Source of the DNA: Pararhizobium sp. IMCC21322
GTDB taxonomy: Bacteria > Pseudomonadota > Alphaproteobacteria > Rhizobiales > GCA-2746425
Reading direction: 5' to 3'
Assembly: GCF_030758295.1 (NCBI RefSeq)
Contig: NZ_CP132335.1
Span: forward strand, 1,588,412 to 1,652,411
DNA length: 64,000 nucleotides
Made by a program: the position numbers and the translations under genes. Below are positions 17,963 to 26,253 of the stretch, in pieces. Each line of letters opens with the position of its first letter. Position 1 is the first letter of the stretch. The notes under the pieces were generated by a model. The model was not told the DNA's origin. It searched no databases and was given only the letters and a program-made list of their open reading frames with translations.

Positions 17963-18835
17963 ATGCGTACAGTTTCAAAAGACAACATCACACAAGCGTT
18001 TCTGGATTATTGCAGCGACGAAACGGAGCCGCGTGTGCGCTTCGTTCTGGAAAAACTGGTCAGCCATCTGCACGATTTTGTGCGTGAAACTAACCTCACG
18101 CACGCCGAATGGCGCAAGGGTCTGGAACTGCTTGAAAAAACCGGTGACATGACAGATCCGGAACGCAATGAGTTCGTTCTCATGTCAGACGTGCTCGGCT
18201 TGTCTTCTTTGGTTGATATGGTCAATTCGCCAGATGAAGGCACGCCTTCCAGCGTGCTTGGACCTTTCCATATTCTGGGCGCACCGGACCTTGCAGTCGG
18301 TGGCGACATGAAACAGGACAATGACGGTGCAGCCGTTATTGTAAAAGGTCATGTGCGCAACCCGGATGGTGAGCCGATCAAGGGTGCCGAAATCGAGATA
18401 TGGCAGACCGCCGACAACGGCCTGTATTCCAATCAGGACAACAAACAGACAGAGTATAATCTGCGCGGTCACATTGTTGTCGGCGATGATGGTCTGTATC
18501 AGTTCTCCACGGTTCGGCCGGCACCTTACACTGTGCCCGGCGATGGTCCGGTTGGCGAATTGCTGCGTGCCACAGGACGTCACCCCTGGCGTCCGTCTCA
18601 CCTGCATTTCATCATCACAGCCCCAGGCTACCGCAGCCTTGTGACGGAAGTATTCCCAAGCGATGATGAATATCTGGATGAAGATGCTGTGTTTGGTGTG
18701 CGCGAGCAGCTTGTGATGAAATATGTTGAACAAAACGACGTGACCGCCATCCCAGATGGGATGGAGATCGCTGAGCGATTGCAGGCGCCATTCTTCACAG
18801 TTGATTTTGACTTTGTTCTGGCCAAAGAAGCGTAA
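17963..18835 (+). CDS. Intradiol ring-cleavage dioxygenase, hydroxyquinol 1,2-dioxygenase type
   Basis: Non-heme Fe(III) enzyme that opens an aromatic diol between the hydroxyls; the hydroxyquinol branch makes maleylacetate. 290 aa from the ATG at 17963; an in-frame extension back to 17837 lies inside the permease gene and is not real. Residues about 25-100 form the helical dimer (dioxygenase N) domain. Iron ligands are Tyr155 (DNGLY), Tyr189 (APYTVP), His213 and His215 (RPSHLH), all intact. GDGPVGELLRATGRHPWRPSHLHF is characteristic of hydroxyquinol rather than protocatechuate enzymes. It is last in the TRAP operon, so the transporter probably imports its aromatic precursor. A chlorocatechol or catechol substrate is the alternative. 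Confidence 0.87.
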   Translation: MRTVSKDNITQAFLDYCSDETEPRVRFVLEKLVSHLHDFVRETNLTHAEWRKGLELLEKTGDMTDPERNEFVLMSDVLGLSSLVDMVNSPDEGTPSSVLGPFHILGAPDLAVGGDMKQDNDGAAVIVKGHVRNPDGEPIKGAEIEIWQTADNGLYSNQDNKQTEYNLRGHIVVGDDGLYQFSTVRPAPYTVPGDGPVGELLRATGRHPWRPSHLHFIITAPGYRSLVTEVFPSDDEYLDEDAVFGVREQLVMKYVEQNDVTAIPDGMEIAERLQAPFFTVDFDFVLAKEA

Positions 18836-18857
18836 ACAGGACCACTCATTTGTGTCG

Positions 18858-18883
18858 GTTGGACGGCTTAGTAGTCGTCCAAC
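18858..18883. terminator. Convergent hairpin between dioxygenase and GntR genes
   Basis: Perfect 8-bp stem (18858-18865 with 18876-18883) around a 10-nt loop, overlapping the gntR stop codon at 18868. It sits between two convergent genes and may serve both, though neither side has a strong T-run. Confidence 0.45.
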
Positions 18884-19611
18884 TGATCTTTGAGAAAGTC
18901 GCCGGTGTTGACGTAGTGGCTGACCAGCAATTGTGCGGCCAGATCAGCATCACGTGCCAGCACCGCGTCGCAGATGGCACCGTGTTCGGCCGTTACATCC
19001 CGTGAGGGATAGGCCTGTATCCCGGATAATTGGCGGTACCGGATGTTCTGATCATAGAGTTGGTCACAAAATTTCATCAGCATGGTTGAATCGCATGCCG
19101 AAATCAGCGTCACATGAAAGTGCTTGTGGCGTACTTCCCATTCCGCATTGGCAACGAAATGATCATCCGCCGCCGAGCGCGGAACACGGGATAGCCGGTA
19201 GGCTGCCAGCACAACCTGCTCTTCCCAACTTGCATTGCCATGGTCAATGGATTCGCGCAAAGCGCGTTCTTCAAGCCAGCAACGGGTTTTAAGCAATTCA
19301 TCAAATTCTTTCGCGCTGACCGTTGCGACACGAAAGCCGCGCTGATCAATGCGTTCTACGAAATGATCCGAGGTCAAAAGGCTCAGCGCTTCGCGAATCG
19401 GGCTGGTTCCGACATCGTAGAGTTGCCGCAATTCTTCAATCTTGAGCTTCTGTCCAGGGATCAAAACACCAGCAATGATATCAGCCCTCAACCTGGCATA
19501 GGCGCGGCTGGTCATGGAAGCCCGGCTTGATGTCTCCTTGTCCGACATATCAGACAGACTGATGTCGTCGACTGATTCAGGCATCATAAGCTCGGTGTCT
19601 TCCTGTTTCAT
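18868..19611 (-). CDS. GntR-family (FCD/FadR subgroup) transcriptional regulator
   Basis: DNA-binding repressor-type protein, about 247 aa. After a 30-residue polar N-terminus, a winged helix occupies about residues 34-100 (LKIEELRQLYDVGTSPIREALSLL), and a helical FCD ligand domain follows with metal-binding candidates Asp and three His in the usual positions (HKHFHVTLI, AEHGAI, SHY). It is convergent with the dioxygenase and divergent from the lyase gene at 20047, whose control region holds two copies of the motif that also stands before 13641. That placement suggests it controls both units, probably released by an aromatic or organic acid. Confidence 0.9.
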   Translation of the reverse strand: MKQEDTELMMPESVDDISLSDMSDKETSSRASMTSRAYARLRADIIAGVLIPGQKLKIEELRQLYDVGTSPIREALSLLTSDHFVERIDQRGFRVATVSAKEFDELLKTRCWLEERALRESIDHGNASWEEQVVLAAYRLSRVPRSAADDHFVANAEWEVRHKHFHVTLISACDSTMLMKFCDQLYDQNIRYRQLSGIQAYPSRDVTAEHGAICDAVLARDADLAAQLLVSHYVNTGDFLKDQLDDY

Positions 19612-19763
19612 CAAAAGTCTAATCTTCAGCGGAAAACATGTATTTCCAAACCTGACGATGTGTATTCAGAACCTTCAGTCTATCCTGTTTACCAAGTCCC
19701 TGTCTTCATAACGTAGCCCAAAATACAATTAATCGCACTCTGGAAAATCGGGATGAGGAAAAT

Positions 19764-19775
19764 AATATCGATTTT
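19764..19775. promoter_or_regulatory. Candidate operator, copy of AATATCGATATT motif
   Basis: AATATCGATTTT, followed by TTGACGGTAGAAAA, closely resembles the perfect palindrome and flank at 13495. It lies in the 435-bp gene-free, AT-rich interval (19612-20046) between gntR and the divergent lyase gene. Confidence 0.4.
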
Positions 19776-19938
19776 TTGACGGTAGAAAATTTGATGATCT
19801 GCAGAAAAGTGAACTTCGCCAAGCACGAATTAATTCAGCACTAAAAAAAACATATAATAATTTCAATTGATTATAGCGTTTTTGCTACATCTGATCTGAT
19901 TTCGTCGCACAAAAAATTCATGGGCTTTAATGAAGAAT

Positions 19939-19950
19939 AATATTGATATT
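19939..19950. promoter_or_regulatory. Second candidate operator near the 20047 gene
   Basis: AATATTGATATT differs from the 13495 palindrome by one base and sits about 100 bases before the lyase start, in a position where it could overlap that gene's promoter. Confidence 0.35.
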
Positions 19951-20046
19951 TCTTGTTAAAAATATAAAATATAGACAAGTTGGGTTTGGTTCCTGTTTTG
20001 GCAGGTGCGGACGGACACCCTTTCACGATAGCTTTGGAGAGACAAC

Positions 20047-21267
20047 ATGCGCGAGAACCATTTTGAAGAGGATAAATGGTGGGTCAGCCCATATAATTTT
20101 GTACCCGAAGTGCGTGATGCTATGGACCTGCCTCCAAAGGTAGAAATCCATGACGCGACACTGCGTGATGGAGAGCAGACACCTGGTGTTGTTTTTTCTG
20201 TTGATGACAAAATTGCGATTGCGCAAAAGCTTTCCGAAGTTGGTGTTGAGCGCATTGAAGCTGGTATGCCCGCAGTTTCCCCGCAGGATGCCGAATCCAT
20301 CAAGCAGATTTCAAAATTGGGCCTGAACTCCCGTATTTTCACTTTTGCGCGAGCCATGAAAAAAGACATCGACATGGCGCTTGAGTGCGGCGCGCAAGGC
20401 GTCATCATTGAAGTGCCAATCGGCTATCCCAAGCTGAAAACCCAGTTTGGCTGGACCTGGCAGGATGTTCTGGCGCGCAGCGCGCCCGTCATCAATTACG
20501 CCCGTGAAAACGGCCTTTATGCTGTGTTCTTCCCATATGACACCACCCGCGCCCGCGCGGATGATCTTGAGAATTTGTGCAAGGGCATCATGGCTGAATC
20601 CCCACCCGATTCCATTGGCATCGTTGATACAATGGGCTGCGCCACGCCTGAAGCCATCAAATACATGGTGCGCTGGGTCAAGCGTATGACCGGCCTTCCA
20701 ATCGAAATTCACACGCATAATGATTTCGGCATGGGTGTTGCCACTGAACTGGCAGCGGTGACCGCCGGTGCCGAAGTTGTGCATTCCTGCGGAAATGGCC
20801 TGGGTGAGCGTACCGGCAACGCAGCGCTGGAAGAGCTTATGCTCGGTCTTGACCTGCTTTACGGTTATGACACCGGCTACAAACTGGATAAATTACCAGA
20901 GCTGGGCGAGTTGCTGTCCCGTTTGGCCAATGTGCCGATTGCCCGCAACAAGCCAATTTTGGGTTCTGGAAACTTCACCCGCGAATCCGGCATCGGCATC
21001 AATTATGTGATGCATGACCCACTGGTCATGTTTGGTACGCATCCGGCTCTTACGGGCCGGGCAGGCGAAGTGGTGCTGGGCAAGAAAAGCGGCAAAGCTT
21101 CCATAGCTTACAAGCTGGAAGATCTGGGTCTGGGCGAATCAGATGAGGCTGAAACAGCGGAAATGCTTGATCACGTCAAACAGGCCGGTATCAAAAAACG
21201 CGACATTCTGAGCGATGATGAGTTCAAGGCCATCGTTGAAGCGATCCGCTCCCGCAAGGCAGCCTGA
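20047..21267 (+). CDS. HMGL-like/LeuA-superfamily acyltransferase or lyase
   Basis: TIM-barrel enzyme of the DRE-TIM metallolyase superfamily, 406 aa. The superfamily motif is visible as DATLRDGEQTPG near residues 37-48 (catalytic Arg, metal Asp, Glu), and the metal histidines as HTHNDFG near residue 220; GCGNGLGERTGNAALEE-like sequence follows. It lacks the C-terminal LeuA regulatory domain, so it resembles NifV/homocitrate synthase or trans-homoaconitate-type members rather than leucine-pathway LeuA. It would join an acyl-CoA to a 2-oxo acid, or cleave such a product. GGAGA precedes the start. The true substrate is unknown; the link to the GntR region suggests catabolic use. Confidence 0.82.
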   Translation: MRENHFEEDKWWVSPYNFVPEVRDAMDLPPKVEIHDATLRDGEQTPGVVFSVDDKIAIAQKLSEVGVERIEAGMPAVSPQDAESIKQISKLGLNSRIFTFARAMKKDIDMALECGAQGVIIEVPIGYPKLKTQFGWTWQDVLARSAPVINYARENGLYAVFFPYDTTRARADDLENLCKGIMAESPPDSIGIVDTMGCATPEAIKYMVRWVKRMTGLPIEIHTHNDFGMGVATELAAVTAGAEVVHSCGNGLGERTGNAALEELMLGLDLLYGYDTGYKLDKLPELGELLSRLANVPIARNKPILGSGNFTRESGIGINYVMHDPLVMFGTHPALTGRAGEVVLGKKSGKASIAYKLEDLGLGESDEAETAEMLDHVKQAGIKKRDILSDDEFKAIVEAIRSRKAA

Positions 21268-21283
21268 TCGAACATCAAGTAAG

Positions 21284-21315
21284 GCCCTGACAGCGTAAAC
21301 CACGTTTGTCGGGGC
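21284..21315 (+). terminator. Hairpin between lyase and GST genes
   Basis: Positions 21284-21292 pair with 21307-21315 (9 bp, one wobble) around a 14-nt loop without a T-run. It probably weakens rather than stops transcription into the GST gene eleven bases later. Confidence 0.35.
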
Positions 21316-21325
21316 TGCATCTCTC

Positions 21326-22117
21326 ATGTCAGAACCCGAAATCACGCTCTATCATTCGCTGACCTCAGTCTGTTCCCAGAAAGTGCGGCTGACCTTGGCA
21401 GAATTGGGCCTTGGCTTCCAAAGTCGGGTCATGGACCTGAAGAAGGGCGACCAGTTTGCGCCTGATTATCTGAAGCTGAACCCCAACGCTGTTGTCCCAA
21501 CATTGATTGATGGCACGCAGGTGGTTTTAAACTCCAATACCATCTTGCAGCATTTATGCGCGCGCAATGCAGCGCACCCACTCAGCACTGCAACCGTAGA
21601 TCGTCAGGAGCTGTGCTCTCAATGGTTCGAACGCGCTGACCGGCTCCACGTCGCAATCCACGCAATTACCTATGTCAGTGTAAATCGTGAAAAGCTGTTG
21701 GCCTTGTCGCCAGAGCAACGAGAGCAACGCTACCAAAACATCCCGGACCCCGTCCGCTCCGCCAGGCTGCGCCGGATTGTAGACGATGGATTTGAGTCCG
21801 CTCCGGTCCTGGCTGCATTGGAAACACTCAATGAAATTCTGCCAAAACTTCAAACGGCACTCCGGGGCTATAGATGCTTGACGGGTGACCGTGCAACGCT
21901 GGCTGATTTCGCGATGTTTCCATTTGTGCATCGGCTGCATCTGTTGGGCTTTGACCCATTGTGGGAAGAGGGGAACCTGGCCCGCTGGCATGGCGACATG
22001 ATGCAGCGCCCCAGCTTTCAAACCGCAATCCGGACTGTTGTCCCTGCCAGCGCCACCGACAATTTCGCGGCTTCCGGAAAAGCCGCTTGGCCACAGCTTG
22101 GCGTGCGTTTCAACTGA
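21326..22117 (+). CDS. Glutathione S-transferase with S-x-C active-site motif
   Basis: Cytosolic GST, 263 aa. The thioredoxin-like N-domain (residues 6-80) starts LYHSLTSVCSQKVRLTLAEL, giving Ser14 and Cys16; the glutathione-binding NPNAVVPTLIDG and NSNTI stretches follow. An all-alpha C-domain fills the rest and is longer than in plain GSTs. The Ser-x-Cys pair at this point is the arrangement used by the tetrachlorohydroquinone dehalogenase PcpC (Ser11, Cys13) and is also seen in GDAP1-like GSTs. A related GST lies at 30167. Dehalogenation or glutathione conjugation of an aromatic intermediate is possible but unproven. Confidence 0.85.
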   Translation: MSEPEITLYHSLTSVCSQKVRLTLAELGLGFQSRVMDLKKGDQFAPDYLKLNPNAVVPTLIDGTQVVLNSNTILQHLCARNAAHPLSTATVDRQELCSQWFERADRLHVAIHAITYVSVNREKLLALSPEQREQRYQNIPDPVRSARLRRIVDDGFESAPVLAALETLNEILPKLQTALRGYRCLTGDRATLADFAMFPFVHRLHLLGFDPLWEEGNLARWHGDMMQRPSFQTAIRTVVPASATDNFAASGKAAWPQLGVRFN

Positions 22118-22392
22118 ATAGATTTTCTTGGCGCGTACAGGTTTCCAGACGCTTTTCAGCAGCATCCATTGCCCGATTCCTTTGTTCTCCAATGCTTAAT
22201 CACCCCAAGGTTGTGAATTGGCTTTAAAAGCCCTGCCAGTCAAGCTCAGAAAATCGCCGCCTCTTGATGATGTGTCAGGCCGAATTCCAGGCCAAGACCC
22301 TTGGGTCATCTCGTTTCGTATCGCTCAATAAAGGACATCGAAGTGAAAGTTAGACGTTTCAACTTCACTTTCAAATCTTGTTTCAAAAACTC

Positions 22393-22404
22393 CAAAGCGC
22401 CTTG
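22393..22404. promoter_or_regulatory. Upstream LacI-type operator (agl)
   Basis: CAAAGCGCCTTG, an imperfect copy of the palindrome at 22557, centred about 164 bases upstream of it. The spacing, close to 15-16 helical turns, would allow looping by a LacI-family tetramer. Confidence 0.5.
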
Positions 22405-22519
22405 AATTCACAGTGATGTGCGGAAGCCGCGCCTCATAGCAGGAACTGGGTATTGTTAACAAAATGGCTTTTAGAACGGCTAAAATCTGCGGATATTCCA
22501 TATCAAAGATGAAAATCGG

Positions 22520-22550
22520 TTGACAAGCAGCGGGAAAAAGGAGGTATATT
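22520..22550 (+). promoter_or_regulatory. Promoter of aglE operon
   Basis: TTGACA at 22520-22525 and TATATT at 22545-22550, spacer 19 (18 for an offset GTATAT). The downstream operator begins seven bases after the -10 box, so bound repressor would cover the start site. The 520-bp gap 22118-22637 contains no gene otherwise. Confidence 0.6.
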
Positions 22551-22556
22551 TGTTTC

Positions 22557-22568
22557 CAAAGCGCTTTG
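22557..22568. promoter_or_regulatory. Main LacI-type operator (agl)
   Basis: Perfect 12-bp palindrome CAAAGCGCTTTG with a central CG, the hallmark of LacI/AglR-family operators, placed across the predicted transcription start of the alpha-glucoside operon. Confidence 0.7.
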
Positions 22569-22637
22569 AATTTTTTAAATAATGAGTGTTCGGACAAGAT
22601 TTTCATGTTATGCATGTTTTTTCTGGGAGGAAAATTT

Positions 22638-23990
22638 ATGAAGAAAATACTCTACTCAACAGCCATGGCTTTGGTGCTTGCTGCTGGTTCCGCACAAGCG
22701 CAGACTGCTCTCATGTTTGAGCCTGGTTCCGGTGATTTTAACTGGGACAGCTACGAAGCGCTGAAATCCACACAACTGAACGGCGAGCAGGTCACAGTCT
22801 TTGGCCCGTGGCTCGGACCCGATCAGAAAGTAGTCGAAAGCGTGTTGGCCTATTTTGGCGCAGCAACAGGTGCTGACGTTAAATATGTTGGTTCTGACAG
22901 TTTCGAGCAGCAGATCATGATTGATGCTGAGGCCGGGTCTGCACCAAATGTTGCCGTGTTCCCTCAGCCGGGACTTGCGGCAGATATGGCTGCACGCGGA
23001 TTTCTGACGCCTCTGGCAGACGGTACCGGTGACTGGATTCGTGAAAACTATGCGGCCGGACAGTCCTGGGTCGATCTTGGCACTTATGCCAGTGCGAGCG
23101 GTGAAGATGAACTCTTTGGCTTCTTCTACAAGGTAGATGTAAAATCTCTGGTTTGGTATTCGCCTGAAAACTTTGAAGATGCCGGTTACGAAATTCCAAC
23201 CAGCATGGAAGATCTGAAGGCGTTGTCAGAGCAGATCGTGGCAGATGGCGGAACGCCATGGTGCATCGGCCTGGGATCAGGCGGCGCAACAGGCTGGCCT
23301 GCAACCGACTGGGTTGAAGACATGATGCTGCGTACGCAGACACCTGATGTCTATGACCGATGGGTGACGAACGAAATTCCGTTCACAGATGAGCGCGTTG
23401 TTGCTGCTATTGATGAGTTTGGTGCTTTTGCACGCAACGATGATTTTGTTGCAGGTGGAGCTGGAGCCGTTGCTTCAACTGACTTCCGCGATAGCCCCAA
23501 AGGCCTCTTCTCGTCGCCTCCTCAGTGCTACATGCACCGTCAGGCTTCTTTCATCCCGGCTTTCTTCCCTGAAGGTACAAGTGTTGGTGAAGATGCGGAC
23601 TTCTTCTACTTCCCATCCTATGCTGGCAAGGATCTTGGAAACCCGGTTCTGGGTGCAGGTACAGTTTGGGCCATCACAAGCGACAGCCCGGGTTCTCAGG
23701 CACTGGTCGAATTCCTGAAATCGCCAATTGCTCACGAATTGTGGATGGCACAGTCCGGTTTCCTGACACCACATAAAGGTGTCGACACTGGAATTTATGC
23801 TGACGATACACAGCGCGCACTGGGAGATGTTCTTCTGGGGGCGACAACCTTCCGCTTCGACGGATCCGATCTGATGCCTGGTGGTGTTGGAGCTGGTGCC
23901 TTCTGGACCGGAATGGTGGACTATGCAGGTGGCAAGCCTGCGGCAGAAGTTGCCGCAGAAATCCAGGCCTCCTGGGACTCGCTGAAATAA
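22638..23990 (+). CDS. aglE: Alpha-glucoside ABC transporter substrate-binding protein AglE
   Basis: Periplasmic receptor for alpha-glucosides (sucrose, maltose, trehalose class), 450 aa from the ATG at 22638, which has GGGAGG eleven bases upstream and opens a clear signal peptide (MKKILYSTAMALVLAAGSAQAQ at 1-22). The in-frame reading can be extended to 22566 but that would cross the operator. Mature sequence motifs include VLAYFGAATGADVKYVGSDSF, WCIGLGSGGATGWPATDW and the C-terminal ASWDSLK, in keeping with Sinorhizobium AglE. It is the first gene of aglEFGAK. Confidence 0.9.
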   Translation: MKKILYSTAMALVLAAGSAQAQTALMFEPGSGDFNWDSYEALKSTQLNGEQVTVFGPWLGPDQKVVESVLAYFGAATGADVKYVGSDSFEQQIMIDAEAGSAPNVAVFPQPGLAADMAARGFLTPLADGTGDWIRENYAAGQSWVDLGTYASASGEDELFGFFYKVDVKSLVWYSPENFEDAGYEIPTSMEDLKALSEQIVADGGTPWCIGLGSGGATGWPATDWVEDMMLRTQTPDVYDRWVTNEIPFTDERVVAAIDEFGAFARNDDFVAGGAGAVASTDFRDSPKGLFSSPPQCYMHRQASFIPAFFPEGTSVGEDADFFYFPSYAGKDLGNPVLGAGTVWAITSDSPGSQALVEFLKSPIAHELWMAQSGFLTPHKGVDTGIYADDTQRALGDVLLGATTFRFDGSDLMPGGVGAGAFWTGMVDYAGGKPAAEVAAEIQASWDSLK

Positions 23991-24074
23991 TCAGCAGGCC
24001 GTGACGGCTATTGAGGAACCCGGCCCAAGCCGCCGGGTTCCCACCGAATACTAAAAGACATTGGGGAGGGGACT

Positions 24075-25082
24075 ATGCATCCTGCATTCCAGGGGTTGCT
24101 GACGATTATCATCGGCGTTGGCGGTTGTGTCGGCTATTATTATTTTTCCAATCAGTTTTTGGACAAGGTTCTGTTCCCTGCCAAAGGGGCGAATATTGGA
24201 CGGAACATAAATCGGGCCAATATGGTTCGACCGTGGCTGTTTCTGTTCCCGGCTCTTTTGGCACTTGGGCTCTATCTGGCCTATCCCGTTGTTGAGACAT
24301 TGCGCATGTCCTTGTCCGAGCGATTGCCGGGCGGTGGTTCTCAGTTTGTCGGCCTCGATAATTACGGACAGATGCTGACCGAGCCAAAGTTCTGGGAGGC
24401 CTTGCAGAACAATTTCTTCTGGCTTCTGGTGGTTCCTGCGATGTCGACGGCCTTTGGTCTGTTGGCGGCGCAACTGACTGACCGCATTTCCTGGGGCAAC
24501 ATTGCGAAATCCCTGATTTTCATGCCCATGGCCATCTCCTTCGTTGGTGCGGCCGTGATCTGGAAGCTGGTCTATGACACCCGCCCTGTGGATCAGGAGC
24601 AAATCGGCGTTCTGAACGCACTGTATCTCTGGTTTGGCGGCACCGAACCCAATACCTGGCTGACCATGCCGTTCTGGAACAACTTTTTCCTGATGGCTGT
24701 CCTGATCTGGATCCAAACCGGATTTGCCATGGTTATCCTCTCCGCCGCTTTGCGCGGCATACCTGAAGAAACCATTGAGGCTGCGATTCTGGATGGTGCC
24801 AATCCGTTCCAGGTTTTCTTCAAGATCAAGGTGCCGCAGATCATGGGAACCATTGTTGTGGTCTGGACGACCATCACCATCGTGGTTTTGAAGGTCTTCG
24901 ACATCGTGTTCGCTATGACCAACGGTCAATGGGAGACGCAGGTTCTGGCCAACTACATGTATGACAAGCTGTTCCGCGCCAATGATTGGGGCGTCGGCTC
25001 TGCCAGCGCCATGGTGATCATGCTTCTGGTGACACCAATCCTGGTTTGGAATGTCTACAACGCCCGCAAAGAAATGCGCTGA
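24075..25082 (+). CDS. aglF: Alpha-glucoside ABC transporter permease AglF
   Basis: MalF-type inner-membrane permease, 335 aa. It has two N-terminal hydrophobic segments (about residues 5-25 and 53-75), then a periplasmic loop and the BPD_transp_1 core; the EAA loop is near residues 235-255 (IPEETIEAAILDGANPFQVF). GGGGAGGGG precedes the ATG. It pairs with AglG, whose gene begins 11 bases later. Confidence 0.9.
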   Translation: MHPAFQGLLTIIIGVGGCVGYYYFSNQFLDKVLFPAKGANIGRNINRANMVRPWLFLFPALLALGLYLAYPVVETLRMSLSERLPGGGSQFVGLDNYGQMLTEPKFWEALQNNFFWLLVVPAMSTAFGLLAAQLTDRISWGNIAKSLIFMPMAISFVGAAVIWKLVYDTRPVDQEQIGVLNALYLWFGGTEPNTWLTMPFWNNFFLMAVLIWIQTGFAMVILSAALRGIPEETIEAAILDGANPFQVFFKIKVPQIMGTIVVVWTTITIVVLKVFDIVFAMTNGQWETQVLANYMYDKLFRANDWGVGSASAMVIMLLVTPILVWNVYNARKEMR

Positions 25083-25093
25083 GGGAGACGACA

Positions 25094-26242
25094 ATGGATA
25101 ATATTGCAGGAACAAAATCCAGTCTCACCTGGGCTGTACACATCTCGGTGGCTTTGCTGGTTGCATTGTGGCTTTTTCCGACACTTGGGCTTCTGGTCTC
25201 GTCATTCAGAACGTCCGACCAGATTGCCACAAGCGGTTGGTGGAAAGCAGGCTTTCCCTCTGAGCAGAACCTGACGCTGCGAACTGCAGATCCTGATACG
25301 CAGGAGCAGGAAGGCGATGTCTTTGTTATCGAAGGCAATCTGTTCGAAGAACCGGGCGCCGCCGAAATTTCGGTTTTTGGCGTCTCGTCCCGCGAAATCA
25401 GCACCTACAATGCCGGGGATACGGCGGAACTGAGGGACGGTTCCACAGTAACCGTGCAAAGCAATGGCGACTATCGTCAGGAAAGCACGGAAGAACTGAC
25501 CGGGAGCCGTGGTAGCCGAATTTTTGTGACGGCGACAACGCCGCCGGAATTCACCCTGAGAAACTATCAGAACGTCTTGTTTGATCCCTCAAACAGGGAG
25601 GGCATGGCAAAAGCGTTTTTCAATACGCTGACGGTGACAATTCCGGCCACCATCATACCCATCCTGGTCGCAGCCTTTGCCGCTTACGCGTTGGCATGGA
25701 TGGATTTTCCAGGTCGTGCTCTGCTGATTGCCGTTGTGGTCGGTTTGCTGGTCGTGCCTTTGCAACTGGCGCTGATACCGCTTCTTAAATTTCACAATGA
25801 AATTGGTATTGGAAAGGGGTATCTGGGTGCCTGGATGGCCCATACCGGCTTCGGACTTCCTTTGGCGATTTATCTGTTACGAAATTACATGGTTGGATTA
25901 CCTCGGGATATCATTGAAAATGCCAAGGTTGACGGTGCAACGGATTTCCAGATTTTCGTAAAAATCATCTTGCCGCTCAGCTTCCCGGCATTGGCCTCCT
26001 TCGCCATATTCCAGTTCCTTTGGACATGGAATGATCTGTTGGTGGCTCTGGTGTTTCTGATCGATTCAACCGGCGATACGACCGTCATGACCAAGCAGAT
26101 TGTTGAATTGCTCGGCACACGTGGCGGCAATTGGGAAATCCTAGCGACATCCGCCTTCGTCTCAATTGCAGTGCCATTGCTGGTGTTCTTTGCCATGCAG
26201 AAATATCTCGTGCGCGGCCTGTTGGCCGGGTCGGTAAAGTAG
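25094..26242 (+). CDS. aglG: Alpha-glucoside ABC transporter permease AglG
   Basis: MalG-type permease, 382 aa from the ATG at 25094 (GGGAGACG before it; the longer frame overlaps aglF). The first membrane helix is at about residues 14-36, followed by an unusually large periplasmic insertion of about 120 residues (roughly 50-165) before the permease core; this is a known trait of AglG proteins and absent from MalG. The EAA loop lies near residues 272-292 (LPRDIIENAKVDGATDFQIF). Confidence 0.9.
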   Translation: MDNIAGTKSSLTWAVHISVALLVALWLFPTLGLLVSSFRTSDQIATSGWWKAGFPSEQNLTLRTADPDTQEQEGDVFVIEGNLFEEPGAAEISVFGVSSREISTYNAGDTAELRDGSTVTVQSNGDYRQESTEELTGSRGSRIFVTATTPPEFTLRNYQNVLFDPSNREGMAKAFFNTLTVTIPATIIPILVAAFAAYALAWMDFPGRALLIAVVVGLLVVPLQLALIPLLKFHNEIGIGKGYLGAWMAHTGFGLPLAIYLLRNYMVGLPRDIIENAKVDGATDFQIFVKIILPLSFPALASFAIFQFLWTWNDLLVALVFLIDSTGDTTVMTKQIVELLGTRGGNWEILATSAFVSIAVPLLVFFAMQKYLVRGLLAGSVK

Positions 26243-26253
26243 GGCTCACAATT

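Noticed and set aside
24051-25115. Long minus-strand open frame opposite aglF (354 codons)
   Set aside because: It is rich in His, Asp, Asn and Gln, a mirror of the hydrophobic permease codons, has no ribosome site and overlaps a clear aglF.
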